Counted from the stretch's first letter, positions 26,771 through 35,866 are shown. The stretch is DNA of 64,000 bases from Alcaligenes faecalis (GCF_005311025.1 NZ_CP031747.1:3449634-3513633), one strand, 5' to 3'. Made by a program: numbers and translations. The notes: a model not told the origin generated them from the letters alone.

Positions 26771-28015
26771 ATGTCTACCTCCCGATCGACCTCATCCTCT
26801 CTAGTCAGCGACCTGATCCCGCCTATCGTGGCCGGTCTGATCTCGGTCATCGTCAACTACGGCGGCACCTTTATTCTGGTTTTCCAGGCCGCCAAAGTAG
26901 CCGGCCTCAGCCCTGAGCTGACCGCCTCCTGGGTCTGGTCAATTTCCATTGGTGTGGGTGTTACCGGTTTGCTCTTGAGCTGGGTTTCGCGCGAACCCAT
27001 CATCACCGCCTGGTCCACGCCCGCCGCTGCATTTCTGGTTACGGCTCTGGCCACCACGCCATATGAAGAAGCCGTCGGCGCCTACCTGATCTCGGCAGCG
27101 GCCTTTGTCGTCCTGGGCCTGTCCTCCTACTTCGAGCGCCTGATCCGTCTGATCCCCAACGGCATCGCTGCCGGTCTGCTGGCCGGCATTCTGCTGCAAT
27201 TTGGCATTGGCGCATTTGGCAGCATGACACTGGACCCGAAACTGGCAGGTCTGCTGATTCTGGCCTACCTGATCATCAAACGCTTTTCCGCACGCTACGC
27301 AGTGGTCGGCATTCTGATCCTGGGCCTGAGCTTCCTACTGCTGGAGCATCGCGTAGACCTGAGTGGCCTGAAACTGGAACTGGCCGCGCCGGTATTCACC
27401 ATGCCAGTATTCACCCTGAATGCCTTGCTAAGCGTCGCCTTGCCCTTATTCCTGATCACGCTGACCGGCCAATACATGCCCGGCATGCTGGTCCTGCGTA
27501 ACGACGGTTTTCGTACCAGTGCCAACCCGATTGTCTGGGTGACAGGACTGGGCTCGCTGATCATGGCTCCCTTTGGCTCCCATGCCATGAACGTAGCCGC
27601 CATTACCGCCGCTATCTGCACCGGGCCAGAGGCGCACCAGGATCCTTCCAAACGCTGGGTTGCCGGGATTGCCGCCGGTGTGTTCTACATTCTGGTTGGC
27701 GTTTTTGGAGTAACCCTGGCCGCTGTGTTCATGGCCTTCCCTGCGAGCTTTATTACCACGCTGGCGGGCTTGGCTTTGCTGGGCACCATCGGCGGCAGCC
27801 TGGCGGGAGCCATGGCAGACGTCAAATCGCGTGAAGCAGCCTTGATTACCTTTTTGGCATCAGCCGCCAATATCACTCTGTTCGGGATTGGCGGGGCTTT
27901 CTGGGGCCTGGTGATCGGTCTGCTGGCGTACTTTATTTTGAATGGAAAGTTGCCGCAGCGTAAAACGGAAAAGCTGGGTACTGAGGGGCTTCCGGCGGCG
28001 TCTGATGCGCGGTAA
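26771..28015 (+). CDS. BenE-family (benzoate/H+ symporter) membrane transporter
   Basis: A 414-residue protein with about 11-12 hydrophobic helices and the BenE family pattern: an early N-Y-G-G-T motif, W-S-T-P-A-A-A-F-L, L-I-P-N-G-I-A-A-G-L-L-A-G-I-L-L-Q-F-G, and A-P-F-G-S-H-A-M-N-V-A-A-I-T-A-A-I-C-T-G. E. coli BenE is linked to benzoate uptake. No benzoate catabolic gene adjoins, so the real substrate (benzoate, another aromatic acid or a purine-like compound) is open. The start at 26771 gives a normal N-terminus; 14 codons of open frame upstream look non-coding. Confidence 0.86.
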   Translation: MSTSRSTSSSLVSDLIPPIVAGLISVIVNYGGTFILVFQAAKVAGLSPELTASWVWSISIGVGVTGLLLSWVSREPIITAWSTPAAAFLVTALATTPYEEAVGAYLISAAAFVVLGLSSYFERLIRLIPNGIAAGLLAGILLQFGIGAFGSMTLDPKLAGLLILAYLIIKRFSARYAVVGILILGLSFLLLEHRVDLSGLKLELAAPVFTMPVFTLNALLSVALPLFLITLTGQYMPGMLVLRNDGFRTSANPIVWVTGLGSLIMAPFGSHAMNVAAITAAICTGPEAHQDPSKRWVAGIAAGVFYILVGVFGVTLAAVFMAFPASFITTLAGLALLGTIGGSLAGAMADVKSREAALITFLASAANITLFGIGGAFWGLVIGLLAYFILNGKLPQRKTEKLGTEGLPAASDAR

Positions 28016-28026
28016 CTCATAAAAAC

Positions 28027-28062
28027 CTATTCAGGCCAGAACAGAGTTTCTGGCCTGAATAG
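28027..28062 (+). terminator. Long perfect hairpin after the BenE-type gene
   Basis: Perfect 14-bp stem (CTATTCAGGCCAGA at 28027-28040, complement at 28049-28062) with an 8-base loop, starting 12 bases after the stop. The T-run is on the reverse-strand side rather than the forward side, so forward termination may be weak. Confidence 0.6.
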
Positions 28063-28205
28063 CAAAAACATTCCCCTTGCCCATGCAGGATTACTGCCTT
28101 GAATACCACTGATTTTATTGTAAAAACTAGTCACAAAAAACCCATCAATAAGCACTATAAACCTGCAACTTAGCCCTACTGCAGGCAAAAAACCCTGTAA
28201 GAATT

Positions 28206-28247
28206 AATAGACACAATCTATTGACTGCCTCTTCCACGCTCAAGTGC
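28206..28247 (+). promoter_or_regulatory. Possible promoter/operator of the biotin operon
   Basis: An inverted repeat AATAG-N7-CTATT (28206-28222) overlaps a TTGACT that could serve as -35 box (28221-28226); the -10 region 17 bases on is poor. No match to the E. coli BirA operator (TTGTAAACC inverted repeat) was found. Weak assignment. Confidence 0.25.
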
Positions 28248-28284
28248 TAGCCTGCGCTGGCTTTGATCTTCAGGAAACGGTGTC

Positions 28285-29481
28285 ATGTTTGGCGATTTCG
28301 ATCTTGCGTCACCCTATGCGGCTTATGCCCGTCTTCGTCAGGGGCCGCCTTTGGTTTGGGATGCGGATTTCTGCGGTGGGGCGTGGTTAGTTCATAGACA
28401 CAGCGATGTACAAGCCGCCCTGCGCAATCCCGATTTAAGTGTGCGGCGTGTTGGCGGGTGGGTGGCCCAGGCTGGCGCTGATCCTTCCCCTCGTTTGCAA
28501 GCCTTCAAGGGCTTGATGGCCAGGACACTGGTCTTTCTGGACCGCCCCCGTCACACACGCGTCAGACGAGTAGTGAATGCGGCTTTTAGTGCGAAGGCTT
28601 TGGAAACCCTGCACAGCACGATTGAAAAGCGCGTTACGCACATCCACCTGGAGTTAAAAGACAAGCTGCGGCACGGTTCAGTGGATCTGGTTGATGAGGT
28701 CTGTCGCCCGCTCCCCGCCTTGGTCATGATGGACGTGCTCGGTTTGCAGCACCTGCCTTTATCGGTGTTTCAGGCCTGGTCGGAGCAACTGGCAGGTTTT
28801 ATCGGACAAGCCACGCCGGATATGCCTTTGCTAAGAAGCACTCAGGACGCCTTGCTGGATATGGCTGACTTTCTAGGCAACGGTGCCAATCTGCAAGAAG
28901 GCGGGTTGGCCTGGCGGCTTTTGCATGATGAGCAGCTTTCCCTTCAAGGCAGGCGCGAGCGCTTGGCACAGTCCTGTATGTTGCTCTTTGCAGGCTATGA
29001 AACCTCCCGGCATCTGCTTAGCTCCCTGTTTCAAGCACTGCTGGCCGACTCCACAACGCTGCAGGACTTGCTATCGAATCCGCAGAAAATTCCTGCCGCG
29101 ATCAAAGAGGTGCTGCGTCACGACAGCCCGATTCAGTACACAGCCAGACGTTTAATGCATGACCAGCACTGGCATGGTCAGCATTTGCGCAAGGGACAGT
29201 TGCTGCTTTTGCTCTTGGGCGCTGCCAACCGCGATCCGGCGGTGTTTGCCAATCCCGACGATCTGGACTTCAGCCGCAACAATCAGGCCGAGCTATCCAT
29301 GGGACACGGAATTCATCATTGCCTGGGAGCCGGTTTGGTGCAGCTGGAAGCCAAGCTCGTACTTGAGCAATTCCTGCCTTTGCTCCCTCGCCTGCAATGG
29401 ACGCAAGGTGAGCGTATTCGGCTCCCCGCCTATCGGGGCTGGAACCGCTTGCCGGTTCAATACCGGGCGGAACAGTCATGA
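28285..29481 (+). CDS. Cytochrome P450 at the head of the biotin operon (BioI-like)
   Basis: A 398-residue soluble P450. Landmarks: I-helix A-G-Y-E-T at 236-240 (acid-alcohol pair), K-helix E-V-L-R at 275-278 (ExxR) and heme loop G-H-G-I-H-H-C-L-G with the ligand Cys346. The usual phenylalanine seven residues before the cysteine is replaced by Met339. It overlaps bioF by 4 bases (ATGA) and is followed by bioA and bioD. In Bacillus subtilis the P450 BioI cleaves acyl-ACP to give pimeloyl-ACP, the BioF substrate; the same job is inferred here from context. It has an AGGAAACGG ribosome-binding site. A P450 of other function recruited to the operon cannot be excluded. Confidence 0.82.
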   Translation: MFGDFDLASPYAAYARLRQGPPLVWDADFCGGAWLVHRHSDVQAALRNPDLSVRRVGGWVAQAGADPSPRLQAFKGLMARTLVFLDRPRHTRVRRVVNAAFSAKALETLHSTIEKRVTHIHLELKDKLRHGSVDLVDEVCRPLPALVMMDVLGLQHLPLSVFQAWSEQLAGFIGQATPDMPLLRSTQDALLDMADFLGNGANLQEGGLAWRLLHDEQLSLQGRRERLAQSCMLLFAGYETSRHLLSSLFQALLADSTTLQDLLSNPQKIPAAIKEVLRHDSPIQYTARRLMHDQHWHGQHLRKGQLLLLLLGAANRDPAVFANPDDLDFSRNNQAELSMGHGIHHCLGAGLVQLEAKLVLEQFLPLLPRLQWTQGERIRLPAYRGWNRLPVQYRAEQS

Positions 29482-30644
29482 GTGCCTTTCTCGCTCATCT
29501 GGATCAACAACTGGAGACTTTGAAGACCAGGAAACTGTGGCGCCAAAGAGCAGTCAGCCGCCCCTTGCCAAACGCCCATATCGAACGCAATGGCCAGGTC
29601 TTGCTGAATTTCGCCAGCAATGACTATCTGGGCCTTAGTCAGCATCCACAACTCAAACGGCTAGAAGCACAAGACGTCGCCGGAGCGACGGCATCCCCGC
29701 TGATTTGTGGGCATCATGCGCTGGCTGAAGCACTGGAGCAGGAGCTGGCTGAATGGAGCGGCTTCGAGGCCAGCCGTCTTTTTGTCAGCGGTTATCAAGC
29801 CAGCCTGGGCGTGATTCCCGCACTGGTCGGCACGGGCAACACGATCTTCTGTGACAGGCTGAACCACGCCAGCCTGATTGATGCCAGCCGCCTATCCGGC
29901 GCTCGTTTATGTGTGTATCCCCATAGGGATATGGCACGGCTGGATGATTTGCTCGGCAGGCCAACACCGGGCTTCAAACTGGTGATCTCGGACAGCCTGT
30001 TCAGCATGGACGGGACAATAGCCCCGGTCGATAAGCTGATCACCTTATGCGAACGCCACGATGCCTTGCTGTATCTGGACGATGCACATGGCTTGGGAAT
30101 TTTGGGTGAAAACGGACGTGGAGCGCCTGAGCTATTCCAGCTCACGACGACACAGCGTCGGCGTCTTATTTACCTGGGGACTTTTGGCAAAGCGGCCGGT
30201 CAAGGCGGTGCATTTATTGCCTGCTCCCACAAGCTGGCCGACTGGTTCACGCAATCTGCCCGCAGCTATGTGTACAGCACCGGCTTGGCCCCGGCGCATT
30301 GTGCGTCCTTGCTGGCCTGTCTGCAGCTGATCAAACAAGCCCAGCCCCAGCGGACCCTGTTGAAAGAGCATATTCAGACGCTGCAAACCTTGAGCCAGGA
30401 TCTGCCCTGGCGTCTAGCTCCCTCCGATACGCCCGTGCAAAGCCTGTTGATTGGCGAGGTAGAACCTGCTTTGCAACTGGCCGAAACCCTCCTGCAAAAA
30501 GGTATTTGGGCACCGGCCATACGCCCGCCTACCGTTCCCCGCCATCAAGCCCGATTACGCATATCCCTGTCTGCCGCCCACCGGCAACAGGACATTGAAA
30601 AACTAGTCCAGGCACTACATGAAGCCGCCCACTCTTTACGGTGA
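29478..30644 (+). CDS. bioF: 8-amino-7-oxononanoate synthase
   Basis: A 388-residue PLP enzyme that condenses pimeloyl-ACP/CoA with L-alanine, the first step of the biotin ring pathway. Signatures: N-F-A-S-N-D-Y-L-G-L (44-53), L-F-V-S-G-Y-Q-A-S-L-G (101-111), D-D-A-H-G-L-G (201-207) and G-T-F-G-K-A-A-G-Q-G-G-A-F with the PLP lysine Lys238. The start overlaps the P450 stop, indicating translational coupling, and bioA starts 6 bases after its stop. Confidence 0.95.
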   Translation: MSAFLAHLDQQLETLKTRKLWRQRAVSRPLPNAHIERNGQVLLNFASNDYLGLSQHPQLKRLEAQDVAGATASPLICGHHALAEALEQELAEWSGFEASRLFVSGYQASLGVIPALVGTGNTIFCDRLNHASLIDASRLSGARLCVYPHRDMARLDDLLGRPTPGFKLVISDSLFSMDGTIAPVDKLITLCERHDALLYLDDAHGLGILGENGRGAPELFQLTTTQRRRLIYLGTFGKAAGQGGAFIACSHKLADWFTQSARSYVYSTGLAPAHCASLLACLQLIKQAQPQRTLLKEHIQTLQTLSQDLPWRLAPSDTPVQSLLIGEVEPALQLAETLLQKGIWAPAIRPPTVPRHQARLRISLSAAHRQQDIEKLVQALHEAAHSLR

Positions 30645-30650
30645 TTTGCC

Positions 30651-31991
30651 ATGAACTCAAACTCCTTTCCCCCTTTGGCCCAACGCAGCCTGCAAGCGGT
30701 CTGGCATCCTTGCACTCAAATGCAGCATCACGATCAAGGCGTGCCGCTACTGGCAATCAAACGCGCCCAAGGCGCCTGGCTTCATGATGCCGACGGCAAC
30801 GCCTATCTGGACGCTATCAGCTCCTGGTGGGTGAATCTGTTTGGCCATAGCCACCCGCATCTGGTGCAAGCCATTAGCGATCAGGTTCAGCAACTGGATC
30901 ACATCATGCTCTGCGGACTGACCCATGAGCCGGTTGTGCAGCTTTCCGAACGATTGGCTGCCTTGAGCAGTCATCGTTTAGGCCATGCTTTTTATGCCAG
31001 CGACGGTGCTTCCGCGGTTGAGATTGCCCTGAAGCTGAGCGTGCACTACTGGCGCAACCAAGGCCAGGAACACAAACACCGCTTTGTAGGCATCGCGCAG
31101 GGATACCACGGCGAAACACTGGGTGCTCTGGCCGTGACCGATGTGCCCTTGTTTCGGGAAAACTACGGCACACAGCTGGGCCAGCAATACACCGCAGCCA
31201 GCCCCGATCTGCGTCAAGCCACTAGCCCGGACGAACACACGCAGGTCACCGAAAACGCACTGCACTCGCTGGAGCAGATTCTGGAAAGTCATCAGGACAT
31301 TGCCGCCGTCATTCTGGAGCCGCTAGTGCAGTGTGCGGCGGGCATGCACATGCACTCCCCCGACTATCTGCGCGGCGTGCGCGAGCTGTGTGACCGCTAT
31401 CAGGTGCATTTGATTCTGGACGAGATTGCCGTGGGTTGCGGCCGTACCGGCACGTTCTTTGCCTGCGAGCAGGCCGGTATCTGGCCTGACCTGCTGTGCT
31501 TGTCCAAGGGAATTACCGGCGGCACGCTGCCCTTGTCCGTAGTGCTATCCAGCCCCTCGATTTATCAAGGGTTTTATGACCAGGACTTGCGCAGGGGCTT
31601 TCTGCATTCCCATTCTTATACTGGCAATCCCCTGGCCTGCCGAGCCGCGCTGGCCACGCTGGACTTGTTCCAGCAATACTCCGTCTACGAGCTGCAAAAA
31701 ACGCTGGGACAAGCACTTGATGAAGGTTTGCATAGACTGAACCGGCACTATCCCAAGATGCAGCATCTGCGCCGCTGCGGGGTAATCTGGGCCTTTGATC
31801 TGGACACGGGCCCAGCTCGCTATGATCACCAGGGCTTTGCCCGGCGCTTTTACCGCTCTGCTTTGCAACAGGGACTGATGCTACGCCCTATCGGCAATAC
31901 GGTTTACCTGATGCCCGGCTATCTCTGGGGCACAAAAGAGGTGGAGCATTGCCTGCATGGGCTGGGTCGTCTGCTGAAGGAATACGCATGA
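30651..31991 (+). CDS. bioA: Adenosylmethionine-8-amino-7-oxononanoate aminotransferase
   Basis: A 446-residue class III aminotransferase that turns KAPA into 7,8-diaminononanoate with S-adenosylmethionine as amino donor. Signatures: W-H-P-C-T-Q-M (18-24), D-A-I-S-S-W-W-V-N-L-F-G-H (54-66), L-I-L-D-E-I-A-V-G-C-G-R-T-G (254-267) and L-S-K-G-I-T-G-G with the PLP lysine Lys286. The W-W pair distinguishes it from general omega-aminotransferases. It overlaps bioD by 4 bases (ATGA). Confidence 0.96.
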   Translation: MNSNSFPPLAQRSLQAVWHPCTQMQHHDQGVPLLAIKRAQGAWLHDADGNAYLDAISSWWVNLFGHSHPHLVQAISDQVQQLDHIMLCGLTHEPVVQLSERLAALSSHRLGHAFYASDGASAVEIALKLSVHYWRNQGQEHKHRFVGIAQGYHGETLGALAVTDVPLFRENYGTQLGQQYTAASPDLRQATSPDEHTQVTENALHSLEQILESHQDIAAVILEPLVQCAAGMHMHSPDYLRGVRELCDRYQVHLILDEIAVGCGRTGTFFACEQAGIWPDLLCLSKGITGGTLPLSVVLSSPSIYQGFYDQDLRRGFLHSHSYTGNPLACRAALATLDLFQQYSVYELQKTLGQALDEGLHRLNRHYPKMQHLRRCGVIWAFDLDTGPARYDHQGFARRFYRSALQQGLMLRPIGNTVYLMPGYLWGTKEVEHCLHGLGRLLKEYA

Positions 31992-32680
31992 GGGCCTGCT
32001 TTGTGACGGGCACCGATACGGAAATTGGCAAAACGCTGGTCAGCTCGGCTTTACTTCATTTACTAAGCCAAAGCGGCGCGCGCACGCTCGGCATCAAACC
32101 CATTGCTTCGGGGGCCGTAGAGGTAGAAGGACGTTTACAGAACGAAGATGTGGATGCACTGGCGCGGCATTCCAGCCTGAAGCTCGCTCCCGAAACCCTG
32201 ACACCGTACTTGTTTAAGCCCGCTGCGGCACCCCATATTCTGGCTGAACAAGCAGGAATCGAAATAGACCCGGCTCTGATCAAAACAACGGTTCAAACGG
32301 TGGCGAAGCAGGCCGATTATACAATCGTTGAAGGAGTAGGAGGCTTCATGCTGCCCTTGGGGCAAGGGCGGACAGGCGTAGATTTAGCGCAAGTCTTGCA
32401 ACTACCTGTGGTGCTGGTTATCGGTCTACGTTTGGGTGCCTTGAATCACGCTTTGCTGACGGCTCACGCCATACGCGCCAGCGGCTTGAACTTGCTGGGC
32501 TGGGTCGTCAACCACATAGCGCCGGAGATGAGTTATGCCCAGGAGAACCTGCAAACGCTGCATGACTATCTGCCGAGCCCTTGCCTGGGTGTCATTCCCA
32601 GATTGGAAGCCACAACACTGGATGAGCGTATCCAGCAAGCTGCGCAATATTTACGCTCGCCTTGGGAAGATAGAGAATAG
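31988..32680 (+). CDS. bioD: ATP-dependent dethiobiotin synthetase
   Basis: A 230-residue P-loop enzyme that closes the ureido ring of dethiobiotin with CO2 and ATP. The P-loop is G-T-D-T-E-I-G-K-T at residues 8-16; V-E-G-V-G-G-F-M-L-P-L, and W-V-V-N-H, follow. The ATG inside the bioA stop is chosen over an open upstream extension. It ends the operon. bioB is not in the window, so the last step (sulfur insertion) must be encoded elsewhere. Confidence 0.95.
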   Translation: MRACFVTGTDTEIGKTLVSSALLHLLSQSGARTLGIKPIASGAVEVEGRLQNEDVDALARHSSLKLAPETLTPYLFKPAAAPHILAEQAGIEIDPALIKTTVQTVAKQADYTIVEGVGGFMLPLGQGRTGVDLAQVLQLPVVLVIGLRLGALNHALLTAHAIRASGLNLLGWVVNHIAPEMSYAQENLQTLHDYLPSPCLGVIPRLEATTLDERIQQAAQYLRSPWEDRE

Positions 32681-32695
32681 GCCTTTGGACAGGGC

Positions 32696-33088
32696 TTATA
32701 GAAAGTAGCTACCTACACTCCCCAGAAACGCCACGCCTAGCAGTAGACACACGGCGCCACCCAAGGCAAAGCGCAAGGCCGGGTTGGTGGACCAGGCGTC
32801 CAAACAGCTATTTAGCAAACGTTGACGCCATGTCCCCGACCCTGCCGCGCCTGCGGCTTGCCGGGAGTTTGCACGCAAACGACTCAGATGCTCCTCGCTG
32901 ATTCCATCCATGGCTTCCCACTCCAGCTTCCAGCGCAAGAAGGCGGCCTGATGCTCAGGATCAATGGACAACCAGGCCCGGAAAGCAGACTGGCTGCGGG
33001 CATCGTTCTGATGTTTGGGGTCGTGCTGTTTGAGCAGCCAGCTCAAGGCCTGCTCATCAATGTGCTGCATGTGTTCGTCCTTAGACAT
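32696..33088 (-). CDS. FecR-like anti-sigma protein, N-terminal half only (DUF4880 plus one membrane helix)
   Basis: A 130-residue protein. Residues about 11-58 (A-L-S-W-L-L-K ... Q-A-A-F-L-R-W-K-L-E-W-E-A-M) match the cytoplasmic N-terminal domain of FecR-type sigma regulators. After a linker there is one strong membrane helix (about 107-128, LGGAVCLLLGVAFLGSVGSYFL) and then the protein ends. The periplasmic part that reads the TonB receptor signal is absent. The ATG at 33088 overlaps the sigma-like gene by 8 bases. It converges on bioD with 15 bases between. In full-size systems the N-terminal domain alone can activate its sigma factor; whether it does so here is unknown. Confidence 0.72.
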   Translation of the reverse strand: MSKDEHMQHIDEQALSWLLKQHDPKHQNDARSQSAFRAWLSIDPEHQAAFLRWKLEWEAMDGISEEHLSRLRANSRQAAGAAGSGTWRQRLLNSCLDAWSTNPALRFALGGAVCLLLGVAFLGSVGSYFL

Positions 33089-33401
33089 ACGAACCAGCCG
33101 GACGCGGCACTGCCCCGTCCGCCCGATTGAGCGGTGCCGGATTATGGCGGCACGCCAACATGGCCATGCGGATATAGTGCTCAACCACTTGAGGGCTGGT
33201 GCCCATGCGTGTCGCAATTTCTTTGTAGTTCAGGCCCTCGAAGCGATGCAGCACAAAGGCTTCACGACGACGACGAGGCAAGGCCTCGATCATGGCCAGC
33301 ATACGAGCACCCGGTTCTGAAGGAGCGTGAGCAGAGGCTTGTGTGCCACGCAGCATACGCAGGCAAAAACTTAAACCGTTACGGCAAAACGATTTCAGCA
33401 T
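33081..33401 (-). CDS. Miniature ECF sigma-like protein (region 4 only)
   Basis: A 106-residue protein. Residues about 38-85 (A-L-P-R-R-R-R-E-A-F-V-L-H-R-F-E-G-L-N-Y-K-E-I-A-T-R-M-G-T-S) are a textbook sigma region 4 helix-turn-helix of the FecI kind. Region 2, needed for -10 recognition and core binding in ordinary ECF factors, is missing; the N-terminal 35 residues are short and basic. No remnant of region 2 was recognised upstream. It overlaps the FecR-like gene by 8 bases and has a Fur-box-like site just upstream. It could be a decayed sigma factor or a DNA-binding adaptor. Confidence 0.7.
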   Translation of the reverse strand: MLKSFCRNGLSFCLRMLRGTQASAHAPSEPGARMLAMIEALPRRRREAFVLHRFEGLNYKEIATRMGTSPQVVEHYIRMAMLACRHNPAPLNRADGAVPRPAGSYV

Positions 33402-33426
33402 GGGCCACTCCCTAAAACACATCAAA

Positions 33427-33447
33427 TGATAATGGTTCCTATTATCT
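33427..33447 (-). promoter_or_regulatory. Fur-box-like operator before the mini sigma/FecR pair
   Basis: GATAAT (33428-33433) and ATTATC (33441-33446) form an inverted repeat with 7 bases between, embedded in AAATGATAATGG...TATTATCTTTA. This resembles the 6-mer arrangement of Fur sites and sits 27 bases upstream of the sigma-like start. Confidence 0.55.
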
Positions 33448-33770
33448 TTACTGTTTTAGAGAAAGTCCAGCCCTGCTCAAGAAAGATTAACTCTGCTCAC
33501 AAAATAAAAGATGGCCCCTCTCAAGTCTCTGCCAAAGAAAGGCTTTGCACCATTTCAGGGAGCACCGCAATCCAGGCGCTACAAACAGAGCGCAGCGTAG
33601 CCTGAAAAAGAGACTGTGTCCTTTCAGGAAATGCTCTCAACGACCTCTTCTTCTGTAAAGGGAAAGCCAACGCTAATCGCGCTGACCTCGCCAGACTCCT
33701 GGCCCCTGTTGGCTCCTCTTCGACAAGAGAAAGAGAGCCAAAGTAACTCAGAACGGAGCTAGTGCATAAA
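33448..33770. other. Gene-free spacer between the mini sigma gene and the bamC terminator
   Basis: About 320 bases. An open frame of 114 codons runs through it on the reverse strand, but its Ser/Cys/Leu-rich translation has no recognisable domain or ribosome-binding site. Nothing else was seen. Confidence 0.5.
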
Positions 33771-33800
33771 AAAAGCCCTGGCATGAAACCAGGGCTTTTT
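33768..33800 (-). terminator. Rho-independent terminator of the dapA-bamC unit
   Basis: Eleven-bp stem AAAAGCCCTGG (33771-33781) with its complement at 33789-33799 and a 7-base loop. T-runs exist on both sides; on the reverse strand it lies about 30 bases after the bamC stop. Confidence 0.88.
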
Positions 33801-33830
33801 CCAGACGGCCCGCAGGCCGACTCAAAATAA

Positions 33831-34964
33831 TCAGTTGCCGGGGCGCAGATTGGTAGACAGCACATTGATGATGCGCTTGGCTGTCGGCGTGGTCTGCTCC
33901 TGACCTTGCTGATCCAGCACCGTTACGCGAGTGCCAGCACCTTGGGCGCTCAGCTTGATGCGGAAGGGCGTGGCTTCGGCGGTGTTGCGGCTGCCGAAGA
34001 TGCGGCCAATGATGTTTTGCTGCTCGATCTTCTCGCCGGTATCCGAATCCAGATAGCGGATGAAGAACTCGCCAGCGGAACGGTCACGATCCTCAACCGA
34101 GAAACCGGCGGAGTCGATGGCTACGCCAACACGACGCCATGCACGATCAAAGGACTCGTTCAGCATCAACTCAGCCTGATCGCCCTTGTCCGACGCCTGG
34201 ACCTGAACGCTGGAAGGATCCTTGGAAGCGTTGGCTACTTGTTCACGTGCTGATTCAATATCCGAGCCCAGGAAAACCATCATGCGGGCCAGCATGGCCG
34301 CATTCAGACCTGGATCTTCTTTGGCGAACACCCATTTAAAGGCGGAACCGTCTGCCGTTGGTGTTTCTTCCATGTGCTGGTGGGACACATAGATTTCGGT
34401 CTTGTTGCCGACGCGCTCAAAGCGGGTACGGAAGCGGTCACGTTCGCCGCTATCAAAGACCTGGTCAATGATGGAACCCAAGGCACTGCGTATCCAGCTT
34501 TCTGGAATCTTGGCACGGTTTTCAGCCCAGTCGGTCTGAATCAAGCCGGCACGGGGGTCCTGGGACTGAATGGTAAAACCATGCTCACCCCAGAAATCGA
34601 CGATGCGGGGAAACAGGTCTTCCACGGGGCGGTCTACGACCAGCCAGCGCAGATCGCCATCGCGCATCACCTTGATGGCATCAGACTGAGGCAGGATCGT
34701 ATCGGCACCGCCCTTGGCCTGCTGCGCGGTTTGACCTTGCGAGTAGACCGAGTAAGACGTGGCACCTTCTGGCGCACGGTAATGTGCGTCGCGGTTGGCC
34801 TGGGTCAGATCCGGCGGAATGCTCAAGGGATCGCCTGCTACCGTACTCTTGTAATTAACCGACTCGCCCTGGCCCATAATCTGGTCCATCGTCGAGCAGC
34901 CCGACAGCACCAACAGGCTCAAAGACAGCCCGATCAGGCTTTTATTAACTGGCTTTGCAATCAT
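33831..34964 (-). CDS. bamC: Outer membrane assembly lipoprotein BamC (NlpB/DapX)
   Basis: A 377-residue lipoprotein of the beta-barrel assembly machine. Signal peptide with lipobox L-V-L-S-G-C (acylated Cys23), then the unstructured N-terminal segment that contacts BamD, then two helix-grip domains. The start at 34964 gives the signal sequence; 39 open codons upstream belong to dapA in another frame. It overlaps the dapA stop by 4 bases, the same dapA-bamC order as in E. coli (dapA-nlpB), which supports the assignment. Confidence 0.9.
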   Translation of the reverse strand: MIAKPVNKSLIGLSLSLLVLSGCSTMDQIMGQGESVNYKSTVAGDPLSIPPDLTQANRDAHYRAPEGATSYSVYSQGQTAQQAKGGADTILPQSDAIKVMRDGDLRWLVVDRPVEDLFPRIVDFWGEHGFTIQSQDPRAGLIQTDWAENRAKIPESWIRSALGSIIDQVFDSGERDRFRTRFERVGNKTEIYVSHQHMEETPTADGSAFKWVFAKEDPGLNAAMLARMMVFLGSDIESAREQVANASKDPSSVQVQASDKGDQAELMLNESFDRAWRRVGVAIDSAGFSVEDRDRSAGEFFIRYLDSDTGEKIEQQNIIGRIFGSRNTAEATPFRIKLSAQGAGTRVTVLDQQGQEQTTPTAKRIINVLSTNLRPGN

Positions 34965-35866
34965 GGAAGAAGATCCGCAAGTTTCAAAGATTGACGCAGC
35001 AACTCGTGATGCTGTGCATTTAACGGCGTCAATGGTAAACGATATCCCAGCTGAGTAAGGCCCATTTCTGCAACTGCCCATTTCACGGGGATGGGGTTAG
35101 CCTCAACAAACAGGTTCTTGTTCAGACCTGCCAGATAGGCATTCAAACGGCGTACCGTCGGTACGTCCATATCCAAAGCGGCCTGGCACAACTGGCTCAT
35201 CAGGCGTGGGGCCACGTTGGCCGTCACGGAGATATTGCCTTTGGCGCCCAGCAAGATATACGAAGCAGCGGTAGGATCATCGCCGCTGACCACTATGAAA
35301 TCTTCGGGGGCATCACGCAGCAGCAAGCCGCCACGAGCCAGATCGCCCGTTGCGTCCTTGATACCGATGATGTTGGGGATTTGAGCCAGACGCAGCACGG
35401 TGTCGTTCTGCAGATCGGCCACGGTACGACCCGGCACGTTGTACAGGAACTGCGGCAGATCCACCGCTTCTGCAATGGCGCGGAAGTGCTGGTACATGCC
35501 TTCCTGAGTAGGACGGTTGTAGTAAGGCACCACCGACAAACCGGCGTCTGCACCCACTTCCTGGGCGTGACGCGACAGTTCGATGGCCTCGCGAGTGGAG
35601 TTGCCACCCACACCGGCAATCACGGGCACACGGCCAGCCGCGTGTTCAACGGCTACCTTGATCAGTTCAGCGTGCTCATCAACCGACACCGTGGGCGATT
35701 CGCCCGAGGTTCCAACGACCACCAGCACACGCGTTCCTTCCTGAATGTGCCAGTCGATCAGCTTTCGGTAAGCGGCAAAATCCAGACCCCCATTGGGATC
35801 CATGGGTGTAACAAGGGCAACCATGCTGCCCTGAAAATTGGAAATAGCAGAGTCCGAACTTGCCAT
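34961..35866 (-). CDS. dapA: 4-hydroxy-tetrahydrodipicolinate synthase
   Basis: A 301-residue TIM-barrel aldolase that condenses pyruvate and aspartate semialdehyde in lysine/diaminopimelate synthesis. The Schiff-base lysine is Lys170 in I-G-I-K-D-A-T-G-D, the substrate-binding G-T-S-G-E is at 52-56 and the catalytic Tyr142 is in F-L-Y-N-V-P-G-R. Co-transcribed with bamC downstream; the M50 protease gene lies 79 bases upstream on the same strand. Confidence 0.96.
   Translation of the reverse strand: MASSDSAISNFQGSMVALVTPMDPNGGLDFAAYRKLIDWHIQEGTRVLVVVGTSGESPTVSVDEHAELIKVAVEHAAGRVPVIAGVGGNSTREAIELSRHAQEVGADAGLSVVPYYNRPTQEGMYQHFRAIAEAVDLPQFLYNVPGRTVADLQNDTVLRLAQIPNIIGIKDATGDLARGGLLLRDAPEDFIVVSGDDPTAASYILLGAKGNISVTANVAPRLMSQLCQAALDMDVPTVRRLNAYLAGLNKNLFVEANPIPVKWAVAEMGLTQLGYRLPLTPLNAQHHELLRQSLKLADLLP

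Noticed and set aside
28100-28280. BirA-type biotin operator upstream of the P450
   Set aside because: No TTGTAAACC-type inverted repeat was found; short palindromes there are too weak to name.
33521-33865. 114-codon reverse frame before the bamC terminator, considered as missing sigma region 2
   Set aside because: No helix pattern or residues of sigma region 2, and it overlaps the bamC terminator; it does not restore the truncated sigma gene.
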